Positions 26,883 to 36,639 of a stretch of DNA of 64,000 bases are shown piece after piece (position 1 is the stretch's first letter; the number at the start of each line of letters is the position of its first letter). The DNA is taken from assembly GCA_040766585.1 (NCBI GenBank), contig JAXGQE010000003.1:186001-250000 (forward strand), read 5' to 3'. The translations under genes were made by a program, and so were the position numbers. The notes below the pieces were generated by a model. It searched no databases and was not told where the DNA came from. It saw only the letters and a list, made by a program, of their open reading frames with translations. The stretch is from JAXGQE01 sp040766585. Lineage in GTDB: Bacteria; Bacillota; SLNR01.

Positions 26883-28340
26883 ATGGACTTTACAGAGAAA
26901 TTCGGGAAAGAAGGGTTGACTTTTGACGATGTCCTAATCGTCCCCGCAGAATCATCGATTTTACCGCGACACGTGGACGTTTCGACACAGATCACAAAAA
27001 AAATTCGCTTGAGTATTCCACTGATCAGTGCTGGCATGGATACTGTTACAGAATCAAGAATGGCTATTGCCATGGCTCGAGAAGGTGGTTTGGGGGTAAT
27101 CCATAAGAATATGTCCATTGAACGGCAAGCGGGTGAAGTAGACAAGGTGAAACGATCTGAACACGGAGTCATTACTGATCCCATATTCCTGGGAAGAGAC
27201 AATCGGGTGATGGAAGCTGTTAAGCTGATGGAGAAATACCGAATTTCTGGCGTACCGATCACTGAAGGAGGAAAACTCGTTGGGATATTGACCAACCGGG
27301 ATATTCGGTTCGAAGAAAACTTCGAAAGGCCTATCGATGAAATCATGACGAAAGAAAATCTCGTGACAGCACCGGTAGGAACCACACTGGAGGAAGCCAG
27401 AAAAATATTAGGCAAACATAAAATCGAAAAGCTTCCCCTCGTCGATGACCACTACAATTTAAAAGGGCTCATCACGATTAAAGATATTGAAAAAACAAAG
27501 AAGTATCCGAATGCTGCAAAAGATGAACGGAAAAGGCTGTTGGTAGCAGCCGCTGTGGGTGTCAGCGATGAAACTATCGAAAGAGTCAGTGCACTGGTGG
27601 ATGCCGATGTCGATATGATCGTTGTAGACACTGCTCATGGACATTCCAAAGGGGTATTGAACAAAGTCCGAGAAATTAAAAGCCTGTACCCAGAGCTCGA
27701 TGTGATTGCAGGAAACATTGCCACAGGCGATGCTGTAAAAGCGCTGATTGATGCCGGAGCCGATGCTGTTAAGATTGGGGTGGGCCCGGGGTCTATTTGT
27801 ACCACTCGCGTCGTAGCCGGGATTGGTGTACCGCAAGTCACAGCAATCTATGATTGTGTAAAAGTAGCTTCTCAGTATGGAATTCCAGTGATCGCAGACG
27901 GGGGGATTCGTTTATCGGGGGACATTACCAAAGCCATTGGAACGGGAGCCGATGTGGTGATGATTGGCAGCCTGTTTGCAGGAACCGATGAAAGTCCCGG
28001 TGACCTGGAAATCTACCAGGGCCGAAGTTACAAAGTGTATAGAGGTATGGGCTCGTTATCGGCCATGAAGGATGGAAGCAAAGACCGCTATTTCCAGGAG
28101 AATATGGAAAAGCTTGTTCCGGAAGGGATTGAAGGCAGGGTCCCCTATAGCGGTCCATTGACAAATATCGTTTTCCAGCTGATTGGCGGTCTCCGAGCAG
28201 GGATGGGATACTGCGGAGTTCGAAGCATCGAAGAGCTGAAAGAGAAATCGGTATTCGTGAAGATTACCAATGCCGGACTGAGAGAAAGTCATCCCCATGA
28301 TGTTACCATTACCAAACAAGCTCCTAATTACAGTGTTTAA
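26883..28340 (+). CDS. guaB: IMP dehydrogenase
   Basis: 485 residues, full length. The N-terminus EGLTFDDVLIVPAES begins the TIM barrel. A CBS-domain pair occupies about residues 95-205. The barrel continues with GVGPGSICTTRVVAG, which contains the catalytic Cys, then IADGGIRLSGD, GSLFAGTDESPG and the flap region YRGMGS. It oxidises IMP to XMP with NAD, the committed step of GMP synthesis. GGGGGGAT precedes the ATG. A terminator follows immediately. Confidence 0.96.
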   Translation: MDFTEKFGKEGLTFDDVLIVPAESSILPRHVDVSTQITKKIRLSIPLISAGMDTVTESRMAIAMAREGGLGVIHKNMSIERQAGEVDKVKRSEHGVITDPIFLGRDNRVMEAVKLMEKYRISGVPITEGGKLVGILTNRDIRFEENFERPIDEIMTKENLVTAPVGTTLEEARKILGKHKIEKLPLVDDHYNLKGLITIKDIEKTKKYPNAAKDERKRLLVAAAVGVSDETIERVSALVDADVDMIVVDTAHGHSKGVLNKVREIKSLYPELDVIAGNIATGDAVKALIDAGADAVKIGVGPGSICTTRVVAGIGVPQVTAIYDCVKVASQYGIPVIADGGIRLSGDITKAIGTGADVVMIGSLFAGTDESPGDLEIYQGRSYKVYRGMGSLSAMKDGSKDRYFQENMEKLVPEGIEGRVPYSGPLTNIVFQLIGGLRAGMGYCGVRSIEELKEKSVFVKITNAGLRESHPHDVTITKQAPNYSV

Positions 28341-28362
28341 CCCGGGCAACCGGGTTTTTTTC
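28339..28362 (+). terminator. guaB terminator
   Basis: Arms AACCCGG (28339-28345) and CCGGGTT (28350-28356) around a GCAA loop, followed by a T-run. It overlaps the guaB stop codon. Confidence 0.88.
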
Positions 28363-28438
28363 TGGATTGATATCCATTAGAGGGTATTTTAGTCAATTTA
28401 GCGAAAATTAAAAGATATTTTTAGAGGAGGTTTGTGTA

Positions 28439-29407
28439 ATGAATCCTAAGACCAAGATACTGTTTTTATCAAACATCTCACAAAAACACATGGATCTGAT
28501 TGAGTCATCCCATCCTGGAATTATTGTGAAGAAAGGTAAGAACACCGTTGAGTCATTCGATGAGCTGGAAGATACCGACGTGGTGGCCTCACTGGGGTGG
28601 GAGTTCCCACAAGATGCTTTTATAGCTGCCAAAAGACTGAAATGGATCCACGCTTTGAGTGCCGGTGTGGACGCACTGTTCTATCCTGAATTTATTACTA
28701 GCGATGTTGTACTAACCAATTCACGAGGAGTGTATGATATCCCTGTCGCCGAGCACGCCTTTGCTCTGCTGACATCATTAACACGTGGCATCGATCGTTT
28801 TCATTCGATGCAGCTAGAGAAAAAATGGAAACGAAGTTCCATAACGGAGATGGAAGGGAAAACTCTGGGAATTATTGGCTTGGGAAGTATAGGTCGCGAA
28901 ATTGCTCGAAAAGCAAAAGAAGGGTATCACATGAAAGTACTGGCTACGAAAAAGAGGGTTCATGGTGAAGAACCCTATGTGGATACTGTTTTGCCTGCGG
29001 ACCAGTTGGATGAACTTCTAAAAGAATCAGATTTTGTTGTGGTTGCCGCAGCGCTGACCAAAGAAACAGAAGGACTGATCGGTGAACGCCAACTGCAGAT
29101 AATGAAAGATTCATCCTACATTGTGAATATTGCTCGTGGGAGAATTATACAGAGTTCAGCGATCATAAGAGCTCTGCATGAAGGGTGGATTGCCGGTGCA
29201 GGACTGGATGTAACGGATCCGGAACCACTTAGCCCTGAGGATCCCATGTATGACGCACCCAATCTGATCATCACCCCGCATATGGCAGCAATGGCTCCGG
29301 CGGACCGGCATGAAGAAAGAATCGTGAAAGTATTCATGGCGAATTTGGATGCGTTCCTAAAGGGAGAACCCATGCCCACCCACGTGGATAAAGAGAGAAG
29401 ATATTGA
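28439..29407 (+). CDS. D-2-hydroxyacid dehydrogenase
   Basis: 322 residues, full length. Motifs: NAD-binding GLGSIGREIARKAKEG near residue 145, catalytic Arg in NIARGR, Glu in DPEPLSPEDP and His in ITPHMAA. It reduces a 2-oxoacid to the D-hydroxyacid or the reverse. The sequence is closely similar to the partial gene at 1-687 (both have GREIAR, SDFVV.AAALT and GWIAGAGLDV-type segments), so the two are paralogues. AGGAGGT precedes the ATG. The next gene starts 15 bp downstream, pointing to one operon. Confidence 0.9.
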   Translation: MNPKTKILFLSNISQKHMDLIESSHPGIIVKKGKNTVESFDELEDTDVVASLGWEFPQDAFIAAKRLKWIHALSAGVDALFYPEFITSDVVLTNSRGVYDIPVAEHAFALLTSLTRGIDRFHSMQLEKKWKRSSITEMEGKTLGIIGLGSIGREIARKAKEGYHMKVLATKKRVHGEEPYVDTVLPADQLDELLKESDFVVVAAALTKETEGLIGERQLQIMKDSSYIVNIARGRIIQSSAIIRALHEGWIAGAGLDVTDPEPLSPEDPMYDAPNLIITPHMAAMAPADRHEERIVKVFMANLDAFLKGEPMPTHVDKERRY

Positions 29408-29421
29408 GGAGTTGATGAACA

Positions 29422-30201
29422 TTGAATACGCTTCGCAATCGGGTTGAACAGATCCTGTCCAGTCAAACAGGCCGCTGGGGTGTAGCAATTCATGATCGTA
29501 CCACAAATGAGCGCCTGTTTATCAATGAACAGTTGCTGTTTTCAGCTGCCAGCATCATTAAGATCCCAATCATGATGGAAGCCTACCGCCAGGCTGATTT
29601 TAAAAAAATCTCACTGGAAAAAGAGATGGTGCTAAAAGAAGAAGATATTGTCGGAGGCTGCGGTGTCCTGCAGGGTATGCATCGGGGGCTGGAATTGTCG
29701 ATTCGGGATATAATCGTACTAATGATCACTGTCAGCGACAATACAGCGACCAATATGATGATTGATTTGCTGGGTATAGAATCCATCAATCAGATGATGC
29801 GAAATCTGGGGGTTGAAAACTCGATCCTGCGTCGCAAGCTGATGATGCCTGAACTTGCTCGACAGGGAATTCGAAACGAATTAAGTGCAAAAGACGTGGT
29901 GCTTTTGCTGGATCAGCTGGCTGACGGTACATTCGTTTCGAAGGAAGTTTGTGATGACATGCTGAGTATTTTGAAACTGCAGCAACTGAATCACAAGATT
30001 CCGTTGCTTCTCCCAGAGGATGTATCGATTGCTCATAAGACTGGAGAAGATACAGGAATTACCCATAATGCCGGTATCATTGTCTATCATGAAAAATCGT
30101 TGTCTATGTGTGTGTTGTCTGAGGATGTCTCAGACATTCCGGAAGGACATCTTGCGATTTCCCGGATAGCCAGAGCGGCATTTGATGAGCGATTAACTTA
30201 A
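29422..30201 (+). CDS. class A beta-lactamase-like serine hydrolase
   Basis: 259 residues from a TTG start. The penicillin-binding/serine-hydrolase motifs are all visible: SIIK (Ser-x-x-Lys) near residue 43, SDN near residue 102 and KTG (HKTGEDTG) near residue 210. No signal peptide or membrane anchor is apparent with this start, so export is uncertain. That makes a true resistance enzyme less likely than a cytoplasmic or unconventionally located hydrolase. It sits between a hydroxyacid dehydrogenase and an AbrB-like gene in an operon containing murD. Confidence 0.8.
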   Translation: MNTLRNRVEQILSSQTGRWGVAIHDRTTNERLFINEQLLFSAASIIKIPIMMEAYRQADFKKISLEKEMVLKEEDIVGGCGVLQGMHRGLELSIRDIIVLMITVSDNTATNMMIDLLGIESINQMMRNLGVENSILRRKLMMPELARQGIRNELSAKDVVLLLDQLADGTFVSKEVCDDMLSILKLQQLNHKIPLLLPEDVSIAHKTGEDTGITHNAGIIVYHEKSLSMCVLSEDVSDIPEGHLAISRIARAAFDERLT

Positions 30202-30224
30202 ATTAAAGCAGGGAGTGTGTTTTC

Positions 30225-30575
30225 ATGGGATGCCGGATTACTGTGGATGGTGAGCATCGTCTGGTATTGCCAGAGGATCTGGTGGACAAATTGAAGATTG
30301 AACCCGGCAGCGAGTTGATCTATCGTATAGAAAGCAATTGGTTAATCATTGAGTTTCCTCACCAAACCGAGGTGGAACCTGATCGAGTTGAATACGATAT
30401 GATTGAAGCCGGATTATTCTGGACTGCCGTTGAAATCGCCTACTTCAAAGATCACGTTCGAGTTCGATGCAAAGATCCCAAAATTGAAGCTTGGGGTCAA
30501 AACAAAGAGACCGCAGTACAGTCTTTCAGGCAAGAAGCGAGCAGCCATAGGCATCCGGCAGGCGAGCAAGTATAA
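30225..30575 (+). CDS. small protein with AbrB/SpoVT-like N-terminus
   Basis: 116 residues. The N-terminal RITVDGEHRLVLPEDLVDKLKI-type segment resembles the swapped-hairpin AbrB/MazE/SpoVT DNA-binding fold, with the usual pattern of a basic strand, a Pro and an IxPGSEL turn. The C-terminal part is polar and not recognised. It may be a transcription regulator of its operon or only a structural relative. The stop is followed 11 bp later by the murD start. Confidence 0.5.
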   Translation: MGCRITVDGEHRLVLPEDLVDKLKIEPGSELIYRIESNWLIIEFPHQTEVEPDRVEYDMIEAGLFWTAVEIAYFKDHVRVRCKDPKIEAWGQNKETAVQSFRQEASSHRHPAGEQV

Positions 30576-30586
30576 GGAGGGAGAAA

Positions 30587-31990
30587 ATGCCCGGGTATGA
30601 TGAAAAGTATCAAATTCTGAAAGAGAGGCTGAAGGGTAAGAATGTGGCAGTGATTGGACTGGGGAAGTCCAACAGGCCTTTATTAAGGTTTCTCATCGAG
30701 ATGGGCTGCAGTGTAACCGCTCGAGATAGAAAAGAGAAGGAGAAACTCCTGGATTTGATGGAAGAGTACAACTCCGATGCCATTCAGTTTCGCTTGGGTC
30801 AGAGCTATTTATCCGAACTTGAAGAAGAAGTGCTGTTTCTAACACCGGGAATGCCCAAAGACTTACCGGAGATTCAGGCTGCAGTAAACCGTGGAGCAGT
30901 AATTGATAGTGAAATGGGGTTGTTCTTATTTCTCTGTCAAGGAAAGACCATCGGAATTACAGGCAGTGTGGGCAAGACGACAACCACCAGCATCACGGGT
31001 GAAATATTTCTGGAAAGTCAACTCAAATCATATATCGGTGGCAACATTGGAAATCCACTCCTGTCCAAAGCAGTTGAAATCACAAAGGACTCTTATGTGA
31101 TTTTGGAACTAAGCAGTTTCCAATTGGAGATGCTTACGCAGAGTACTGAGATATCGGTTGTATTGAATTTGTTTCCCAATCACCTGGATCAACACCGGTC
31201 CATGGAAGAATATATTGAAGCAAAGAAGAATATTTTCCGATTCCAGAAAAATGAGGACTTGTTGATTGTTAATGCCGATAATCCCATCACATTGAAGATG
31301 GTGAATGAGGCTCCAGGAAAAACATTTCTGTTCTCTGTCAAGCGTGAGATCGTTGAATCAGATGGAATATTTTTAAAGGACGACTCCATTATGTTCCGTT
31401 TCAATGGGATCACCGAGAAGGTATGCAGTACAAAGGATATTCGGCTGCCAGGAGCTCACAATGTCAGCAACTTCATGGTGGCGGCTGCGATCTCAAGATT
31501 GTGCGGCATTGGGATTGCTCCGATAGTGCAAGTGGCCAAAACATTCCAGGGGATTGAACATCGCATTTCGTTTGTTCGCGAGCATCGCGGTGTTAAGTAT
31601 TACAATGACTCCAAAGCAACCACCCCTGAGTCAACCATTACGGCGATAAACGCTTTCTCAGATCCAATCACCTTAATCGCCGGTGGATACGACAAACACA
31701 TATCTTTCGCACATTTAGCCGCAGAGATAAACCGAAAAGTGAATAAATTAATTCTTATCGGTGTGACAGCGGACCAGATCGAACGAGAAGTCAAAGAGCT
31801 ACAAGGAGAACCAATGCATCTGCCAACGATTATCCGCTGCGAATCCTTGGAGGAAGCTGTATCCGAAGCAGCGAAAACACTTCCTGGAGGGGTTGTGCTT
31901 CTATCTCCTGCCTGTGCCAGTTACGATATGTTTTCCAACTTTGAAGAAAGAGGACGTGTGTTTACTGATTTGGTGAACAATCTGTCCTGA
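30587..31990 (+). CDS. murD: UDP-N-acetylmuramoyl-L-alanine--D-glutamate ligase
   Basis: 467 residues. An N-terminal Rossmann-like UDP-binding region (NVAVIGLGKSNRPLL) precedes the ATP-binding GITGSVGKTTTTSITGEI near residue 120. Next come NxFPNHLDQHRSMEEY and a C-terminal YNDSKATTPESTI segment; all are Mur-ligase signatures and the order matches MurD. It adds D-glutamate to the peptidoglycan precursor in the cytoplasm. AAGGAGG precedes the ATG. It lies outside a dcw cluster, which is unusual for murD (observation). Confidence 0.9.
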   Translation: MPGYDEKYQILKERLKGKNVAVIGLGKSNRPLLRFLIEMGCSVTARDRKEKEKLLDLMEEYNSDAIQFRLGQSYLSELEEEVLFLTPGMPKDLPEIQAAVNRGAVIDSEMGLFLFLCQGKTIGITGSVGKTTTTSITGEIFLESQLKSYIGGNIGNPLLSKAVEITKDSYVILELSSFQLEMLTQSTEISVVLNLFPNHLDQHRSMEEYIEAKKNIFRFQKNEDLLIVNADNPITLKMVNEAPGKTFLFSVKREIVESDGIFLKDDSIMFRFNGITEKVCSTKDIRLPGAHNVSNFMVAAAISRLCGIGIAPIVQVAKTFQGIEHRISFVREHRGVKYYNDSKATTPESTITAINAFSDPITLIAGGYDKHISFAHLAAEINRKVNKLILIGVTADQIEREVKELQGEPMHLPTIIRCESLEEAVSEAAKTLPGGVVLLSPACASYDMFSNFEERGRVFTDLVNNLS

Positions 31991-32033
31991 TAAGAGCTTC
32001 CAGAAGCCGTTATTAATTGAGGAGGGACTAGCA

Positions 32034-33395
32034 ATGAGCAAAGTGGATAAAATTGTTATTGGTTCGATTGTTTTGGGAGAAGATACGATTCCCAAGGGGT
32101 ATGTGGCCATCCAAAATGGAAAAATTGTATCTATTGGACAACTGGAAAATGCTCCAGATGCATCTGAAATCGTCGATGCAGGGGATGGACTGATATTGCC
32201 GGGCTTTATTGATGCCCATGTGCATTCTTTTGGTACCCCGAATGAAGGGATTACCAACTCAACCCGGGCAGCTGCAGCTGGAGGGGTCACGACCATCGTT
32301 GACCATCCGCTGGATCTTCCCAGTGCACCGGTTACAGTGGCTGAATTGGAAGAGAAAAGAAAAAGGTGTTTGCAGGAAGCTGTTGTCGACTTTGCTTTGC
32401 TGGGAGCGGTAACCCCTACCAGCATTGACCAAGTCGAGCATACCTCCAAAATGGGGTTGGTCGGTTACAAACTCTTGATGTCCGATACAGCTCCAAATCG
32501 TATGAAGCGAGTCAATGATGGGCAACTGCTGGATGCCTACTATGAACTTGGGAAGCATGGAATGATCGGCGGTCTACATGCTGAAAATGATGACATTTTG
32601 AAGCATTTCGAAGCCAAATTCAAAGAAGCCGGACTCGTTCATCCAAAAGCCCATGCTGATGCCCACCCTCCGGTATCTGAAACGGAAGCGGTATCCAGTG
32701 CCATCTTATTTGGCAAAGCAGCTGGAGCGCATGTACACTTTTTCCATCTAAGCCTCCCCGAAAGCGTCGAGATTGTCCAAAGGGAAAAAGCAAGCTACCC
32801 ACATATCAGCTGTGAAACATGTCCGCATTATCTGGTGTTGTCGGTTGATATGATGGAAAAAATGGGTGCTCGGTCCAAGATCAATCCTCCATTGCGGGAG
32901 CGAGCTGCGTGCGAAGGTTTATGGAAACAGCTCAGTGAGAATAAACTTGATTTGATCACTTCGGATCATGCTCCGCATCCTATTGGAACAAAAATGAATG
33001 AAGAGAATATTTTTATGAATTCTTCCGGAGCACCGGGAGTGGAAACCATCGTTCATCTGGTACACAGTGAAGGAGTAGTAGCAGGACGGATTACTCTGGC
33101 CCAGATGATTCATTATCTATCAACAAATCCAGCAAAGCTTTTCGGATTGTATCCCCAGAAGGGGAGTTTGCTGCCAGGAGCAGATGCGGATCTTGTTATC
33201 TTTGATCCCAAGCACAAATGGACACTGGGTGTTGATTCTCTGCATTATGTTGCAGGTTGGACACCCTATGAAGGGATGGAAGTGCAAGGGAAAGTGATGA
33301 AGACGATATTACGCGGTCAGGTTATATATTCTGATGGCGAAATTTTGGCACAGCCAGGGTTTGGAGAATTCGTTGGGCGCAGAACAAAAGAATGA
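32034..33395 (+). CDS. cyclic amidohydrolase (allantoinase / dihydroorotase-like)
   Basis: 453 residues of the dihydroorotase/allantoinase/hydantoinase superfamily. GFIDAHVHSFG supplies the first metal ligands near residue 60. A Lys in GLVGYKLLM near residue 145 is the likely carboxylated ligand. ETCPHYLVLS and SDHAPHP follow as His and Asp ligands. The exact ring substrate (allantoin, hydantoin, dihydropyrimidine) is not determinable here. GAGGAGG is upstream of the ATG. It lies 40 bp after murD with no clear terminator between. Confidence 0.82.
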   Translation: MSKVDKIVIGSIVLGEDTIPKGYVAIQNGKIVSIGQLENAPDASEIVDAGDGLILPGFIDAHVHSFGTPNEGITNSTRAAAAGGVTTIVDHPLDLPSAPVTVAELEEKRKRCLQEAVVDFALLGAVTPTSIDQVEHTSKMGLVGYKLLMSDTAPNRMKRVNDGQLLDAYYELGKHGMIGGLHAENDDILKHFEAKFKEAGLVHPKAHADAHPPVSETEAVSSAILFGKAAGAHVHFFHLSLPESVEIVQREKASYPHISCETCPHYLVLSVDMMEKMGARSKINPPLRERAACEGLWKQLSENKLDLITSDHAPHPIGTKMNEENIFMNSSGAPGVETIVHLVHSEGVVAGRITLAQMIHYLSTNPAKLFGLYPQKGSLLPGADADLVIFDPKHKWTLGVDSLHYVAGWTPYEGMEVQGKVMKTILRGQVIYSDGEILAQPGFGEFVGRRTKE

Positions 33396-33413
33396 CGATG
33401 TCGCAATCCAGTG

Positions 33414-33442
33414 TTGACGGAAGTACGAAATTTGTGTATACT
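33414..33442 (+). promoter_or_regulatory. promoter of the five-tRNA operon
   Basis: -35 TTGACG (33414-33419), 17-base spacer and -10 TATACT (33437-33442), 27 bases before the first tRNA. Confidence 0.8.
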
Positions 33443-33468
33443 TTAACTTGCCAATGAGTTCGGAATAT

Positions 33469-33544
<76 letters not shown>

Positions 33545-33553
33545 TATATATGC

Positions 33554-33630
33554 GGAGGCGTGGTGTAGTCGGCTAACATGCCTGCCTGTCACGCAGGAGA
33601 TCGCGGGTTCGAGTCCCGTCGCTTCCGCCA
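33554..33630 (+). tRNA. tRNA-Asp (GTC)
   Basis: Acceptor GGAGGCG pairs with CGCTTCC (one G-U), encoded GCCA end, anticodon loop CTGTCAC giving GTC. Confidence 0.94.
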
Positions 33631-33638
33631 TTTGTTTT

Positions 33639-33714
<76 letters not shown>

Positions 33715-33727
33715 TGATGAATAGCAA

Positions 33728-33802
33728 GCGGAAGTAGCTCAGTGGTAGAGCATCGCCTTGCCAAGGCGAGGGTCGCGAGTTCGAATCTCGTCTTCCGCTC
33801 CA
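33728..33802 (+). tRNA. tRNA-Gly (GCC)
   Basis: Acceptor GCGGAAG/CTTCCGC, encoded TCCA end, anticodon loop TTGCCAA giving GCC. Confidence 0.95.
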
Positions 33803-33812
33803 TAAATTTATC

Positions 33813-33887
33813 GGCGACATAGCCAAGCGGTAAGGCAGAGGACTGCAAATCCTCTATTCCCCGGTTCGATTCCGGGTGTCGCCTCCA
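33813..33887 (+). tRNA. tRNA-Cys (GCA)
   Basis: Acceptor GGCGACA/TGTCGCC, encoded TCCA end, anticodon loop CTGCAAA giving GCA. Last tRNA before the terminator. Confidence 0.95.
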
Positions 33888-33894
33888 GTATTCA

Positions 33895-33925
33895 AACTCT
33901 TCTGGTCCCACAGAAGAGTTTTTTA
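33895..33925 (+). terminator. tRNA operon terminator
   Basis: Ten-base arms AACTCTTCTG/CAGAAGAGTT around a 6-base loop, followed by a T-run. Confidence 0.88.
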
Positions 33926-33998
33926 TATGCGAATGAATCAAATCGTGTTCAATCTGTATTTGGGATGATTCGATGAGCCGATGTGTTGAGTAGCGCTA

Positions 33999-35122
33999 CT
34001 AAAGCATACGCCATAGAGACTCACTTGGTTGTCGCCGTTTGAACGATGAATAGCGGATGCACAGAGGGTAGGCAATTGCCAGTCCAATCAGCCAGAATAT
34101 CCACATGGTAGATAAAGGCAGATTACGCAGCCCGGCTATCATCATGGCAATATATATGAAATGATGGATGACATAGAAAAACAGGGCGCTTCGGCCGAAT
34201 ACCAAAAGTACTCGGCCATAGGCAGCAATGAAAGAAGAAGTTTTTTCAAAAAAGTATAGAATAATCAAATTCAATGAGAGCATCAACAGGGCAAAGACAA
34301 TACTTGGCGGATACTTTGTCAAACTGAGAAAAGAGATCAAGTTGGATCTGCCGCCGGCCTTAGATTCCCAAACCTCCAACGAACTATCACAAAAAGGATC
34401 AACGCTGCTGCAGAAATCAATGGAATTCTTGCCATTGTATCTGCTCGATCCCGGTACAACAATTTCCCAAACAACAGACCAGCGAAACAAAAACCGATCC
34501 AGGAGAATAGGGTGTAGTATACTGTATGATTGCCCATGGGCCCGGGAACAAACAACAGCTGAAGAATGGGATGAATGCGTTGACCAAATTCAACATAACG
34601 GCCCAGGATCAGCTGGGGAATGGTGAATGAGATCAACGACAAGGCAGCCAGGGTACTGGGAGCGGCATGGATCAATAAGGCTCCCACTTGCATTGAAAGA
34701 CCTAGAATAAAAAGAACGTTAAATACAATTCCAAAATTACCTTGCATTAATCTAGGAACAGCCGTGATCAAACTTAATGCAAAATGAATGAGAATAATCA
34801 CTGAGCCCCGAATAAAGAAATAGTGACGGATTTGATGGTCCGTCCATTTTTTTTGACGACGCGAGCCTGCAAGGTAAATCATGCTGATACCCATCAGAAA
34901 GAAGAAACCGGGCGCACAAAGATGGGTAACGAATCGCACCAGAAAATCTGCACTGGTTTCAAATTGACGAAGCGCACCGCCCCAAAACTCACTGGAAGAA
35001 CCAAAGGATAGAAAACTGTTGGCATGATCCAAAGCCATTAGTATCATTATGAATCCACGCAGTGCATCAATCGACAGGATCCGATCCCCGGATGCGGTTG
35101 TGCTGGGTCTTGTATTCTCCAA
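33999..35122 (-). pseudogene. DUF1624 / acyltransferase-like membrane protein, one frameshift
   Basis: Two overlapping minus-strand frames make one protein of about 374 residues. The N-terminal piece (ILSIDALRGFIMILMALDHANSF, then many membrane segments) ends at NLRPAADPT. The C-terminal piece resumes at NLISFLSLTKYPPSIVFALLML in another frame. The family normally reads GDP...LSFLxVTKYPPS, so a single missing base near 34345 explains the break. It resembles the heparan-alpha-glucosaminide N-acetyltransferase-like membrane acyltransferases. The start is a TTG at 35122 behind GGAGGTGAT. Sequencing error or a true mutation cannot be told apart here. Confidence 0.75.
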
Positions 35123-35362
35123 GAAAGGATCACCTCCATAGATGTGATATTTAGAGTAAAAAGTATACTCTGTCAATGGAATGAGCGTATCCCAGGTCAT
35201 GAAGCATCTCAAATTGATAATCGTTAAATACAGGGATCCTTAATGAGAAGTCCGATAAATCAATTCTGCACAGAGATTTGCATTATACTCCGGCTGATTT
35301 GAATGATGCTTACTGGCATCTGTTCATGGCTAAAATTATTGCATCCTAATTAAGTGAGTGTC

Positions 35363-35396
35363 GTAAAAAAAGAGGAAACTGCGTACGCAGTTTCCT
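35363..35396 (-). terminator. tyrS terminator
   Basis: 24-base perfect palindrome (35373-35396) followed on the minus strand by a T-run, just past the tyrS stop. Confidence 0.85.
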
Positions 35397-35401
35397 GACT
35401 G

Positions 35402-36625
35402 TTAGATTCGAATCTGATGATAGACTTTTTTCCCTTTGCGGATTAATATTTTCCCATCGTCCAGATCCTCTGTGCTAATGATTTGGTCTTCACTTTCGAT
35501 TCGGTCCGCATTTATGTAAATGCCGCCTTGGCGGATCAGCCGTCTCCCATCGCTGCGGGACGAAGCCAAACCGGTTTCAACCAGAATGCTGATGATATCG
35601 ACACCCTCATCGAGCCGTGTTTTTTCGATTTGGGTAAACGGAATATCATCTGATTCTTCAGCTCCAGCAAAAAGGGAGCGAGCGGCGGTTTGAGCTTTAA
35701 TTGCCTCTTCTTCGCCGTGGACCATTTTGGTGACTTCATAGGCGAGAGTTTCTTTGGCTTCGTTAATGGCCGAGCCTTCCAGAGATCCTAACCGCCGGAC
35801 TTCTTCCATGGGGATAAAAGTGAGAAGAGCCAGGCATTTTTCTACATCGCGATCGTCCACATTGCGCCAGTACTGGTAAAATTCATAGGGCGGTGTTTTT
35901 TCGGCATCCAGCCATAATGCCCCGGACTCTGTTTTCCCCATTTTCTTTCCTTCACTGGTAGTCAGAAGAGAAAATGTTAACCCATATGCCGGTTTCGCCT
36001 CAACCTTGCGAACCAAGTCTGCCCCGGCAATAATATTGGACCACTGGTCATTGCCGCCCAACTGCATTTTGCAGTTATGCAGGCGGAACAGTTCCAGAAA
36101 ATCATAGGCTTGCATAATCATGTAGTTGAATTCCAAGAAAGTCAAGCCTTTTTCCATCCGGTTTTTGAAACATTCTGCAGAAAGCATTCGGTTCACATTG
36201 AAATGCACACCAATCGTTCTGAGAAATTCGATGTAATTCAAATCAAGCAGCCAATCAGCATTGTTGACCATAATGGCTTTGTTCTCGCCGAAATCAATAA
36301 ATCGCGAAAACTGTTTTTGAAACAAACGTGCATTATTTGCAATACGTTCTTGTGTCAGCATTTTCCGCATATCGCTTTTCCCGGATGGGTCTCCCACCAT
36401 GGCCGTTCCTCCGCCGAGAAGAGCAATAGGACGATGGCCAGCTTGCTGCATATGCATCATAACCATGACCTGGATGAAGTGGCCTACATGAAGACTGTCT
36501 GCGGTAGGATCAAAGCCAATATAGAAGGTAACAGACTCTCGACCCAAAAGATCTCTGATTTCTTCTTCGGCAGTAGCCTGCTCAATGTATCCTCTTTCCA
36601 TCAGAATGTCGTACACATTTTTCAT
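35402..36625 (-). CDS. tyrS: tyrosyl-tRNA synthetase
   Basis: 407 residues. The class I HIGH-type motif is SLHVGHF near residue 45, and the KMSKS-type motif is KKMGKTESG near residue 230. The tyrosine-site QLGGNDQWSNI is also present. A C-terminal S4 RNA-binding domain contains SRSDGRRLIRQGGIYIN. It charges tRNA-Tyr. The ATG at 36625 follows AGGAGG; the frame stays open far upstream into the leader, but those codons belong to the T-box. Expression is controlled by that T-box. Confidence 0.95.
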   Translation of the reverse strand: MKNVYDILMERGYIEQATAEEEIRDLLGRESVTFYIGFDPTADSLHVGHFIQVMVMMHMQQAGHRPIALLGGGTAMVGDPSGKSDMRKMLTQERIANNARLFQKQFSRFIDFGENKAIMVNNADWLLDLNYIEFLRTIGVHFNVNRMLSAECFKNRMEKGLTFLEFNYMIMQAYDFLELFRLHNCKMQLGGNDQWSNIIAGADLVRKVEAKPAYGLTFSLLTTSEGKKMGKTESGALWLDAEKTPPYEFYQYWRNVDDRDVEKCLALLTFIPMEEVRRLGSLEGSAINEAKETLAYEVTKMVHGEEEAIKAQTAARSLFAGAEESDDIPFTQIEKTRLDEGVDIISILVETGLASSRSDGRRLIRQGGIYINADRIESEDQIISTEDLDDGKILIRKGKKVYHQIRI

Positions 36626-36639
36626 ACATAGATTCCTCC

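Noticed and set aside
34339..34347. TGA at the end of the first acyltransferase frame as selenocysteine
   Set aside because: The family sequence continues in another frame, not through the TGA, so a one-base deletion is the better explanation.
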